In this document: piece by piece, positions 22,080 through 22,294 of the stretch
Position numbering within the stretch: the stretch's first letter is position 1
Layout of the letters: each line of letters opens with the position of its first letter
Virus record (IMG/VR): IMGVR_UViG_3300025891_000012
Coordinates: 1 to 22,294 of that record
DNA length: 22,294 bases
Strand: one strand, 5' to 3'
Origin: a virus
Notes under the pieces: generated by a model
The model's database searches: none
What the model was told of the DNA's origin: nothing
What the model saw: the letters and a program-made list of their open reading frames with translations, nothing else
Program-made: the position numbers and the translations under genes

Positions 22080-22294
22080 GTCAAGTCTCCGGGGTGCTTT
22101 TCGGGCTCACGCTTGCGTGACTGTGCGAGCGGGTTCCTCGCGTTGCCGACTCGGGAAGCCTGCCGGAGCTGACAGTGCTTGCATGACAGACGTAGCGGCC
22201 CGCCCTCCTCGCCACCTTCGGCGACGGGGTTGATATGGTCGGCCCACCAATCACTGAGCGGCAGCGTCATGAGCTGCTTGCACACAGTGCAGAC
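22076..22294 (-). CDS. HNH-endonuclease-like protein, 5' end beyond the window
   Basis: The frame is open to the window edge and reads CTVCKQL at the edge, then WWADHINPVAEGG and SCKHCQLRQAS. Two CxxC pairs flank a DHI motif, the frame of an HNH zinc finger nuclease. The central asparagine and the final histidine or asparagine of the strict motif are not obvious (PLRLSC, CKHCQ), so it may be divergent. HNH proteins near terminase genes often help genome packaging. A GTG at 22285 would start inside the first CxxC pair and is unlikely to be the true start. Confidence 0.75.
   Translation of the reverse strand, partial: VCTVCKQLMTLPLSDWWADHINPVAEGGEEGGPLRLSCKHCQLRQASRVGNARNPLAQSRKREPEKHPGDLT

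Noticed and set aside
1-22294. tRNA genes, CRISPR arrays, insertion sequences, integrase or attachment sites
   Set aside because: No cloverleaf-like segment, spaced direct repeat array, transposase or recombinase motif was noticed, and gaps are too short to hold most of them.

Overview
The window is the packaging, capsid, tail and lysis arm of a tailed dsDNA bacteriophage genome with siphovirus-like gene order. Every supported gene lies on the minus strand, so the transcriptional order runs from high to low coordinates. The DNA is visibly GC-rich (composition not counted), and GTG starts are very common. The styles of the small terminase subunit, the P22-coat-like capsid protein, the short tail genes and the tail assembly chaperone resemble phages of Actinobacteria, so an actinobacterial host is the best guess. 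No integrase, repressor, tRNA gene, CRISPR array or insertion sequence was seen.

Layout in transcriptional order. (1) 22294-21013: an HNH-type protein cut by the window edge, a PAPS-reductase-family protein and a small Cys-rich protein. (2) 20931-16308: small terminase, large terminase (broken by an in-frame TAA at its Walker A motif), portal, a 65-residue protein, a MuF-like protein and a 55-residue basic protein. A GC-rich hairpin lies before this block, and a good intrinsic terminator candidate follows it. (3) 16237-14759: scaffold and major capsid protein. (4) 14750-12668: three tightly linked genes for a family 32 type glycosyltransferase, an FkbM-like methyltransferase and a second glycosyltransferase-like protein, inserted between capsid and connector genes. 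(5) 12663-10782: head-tail connector genes and tail terminator. (6) 10772-7644: tail tube, tail assembly chaperone with a -1 frameshifted extension, and tape measure. (7) 7647-3047: seven small to medium tail-tip or minor tail proteins, including one with a DNRLRE-like domain and two with internal repeats. (8) 3036-1449: two membrane proteins (holin candidates) and an amidase endolysin. (9) 1452-1: a Cys-rich mini-protein, a metallophosphoesterase, a zincin-like small protein and a CxxC protein cut by the window edge.

Most genes overlap by 1 to 8 bases (typically ATGA or GTGA) or are a few bases apart, which implies translational coupling through long polycistronic messages. The order terminase, portal, MuF, scaffold, capsid, connectors, tail tube, chaperone, tape measure, tip, lysis is the standard assembly order.

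The most unusual observation is in the large terminase gene. A nine-base segment, TAA CTA GGC, sits between the codons for KGWG and KDP of the Walker A region. The stop lies between two identical GGC codons, and a short ribosomal hop between them would exactly restore the usual motif. Sequencing or assembly error, a dead gene, or real recoding all remain possible.
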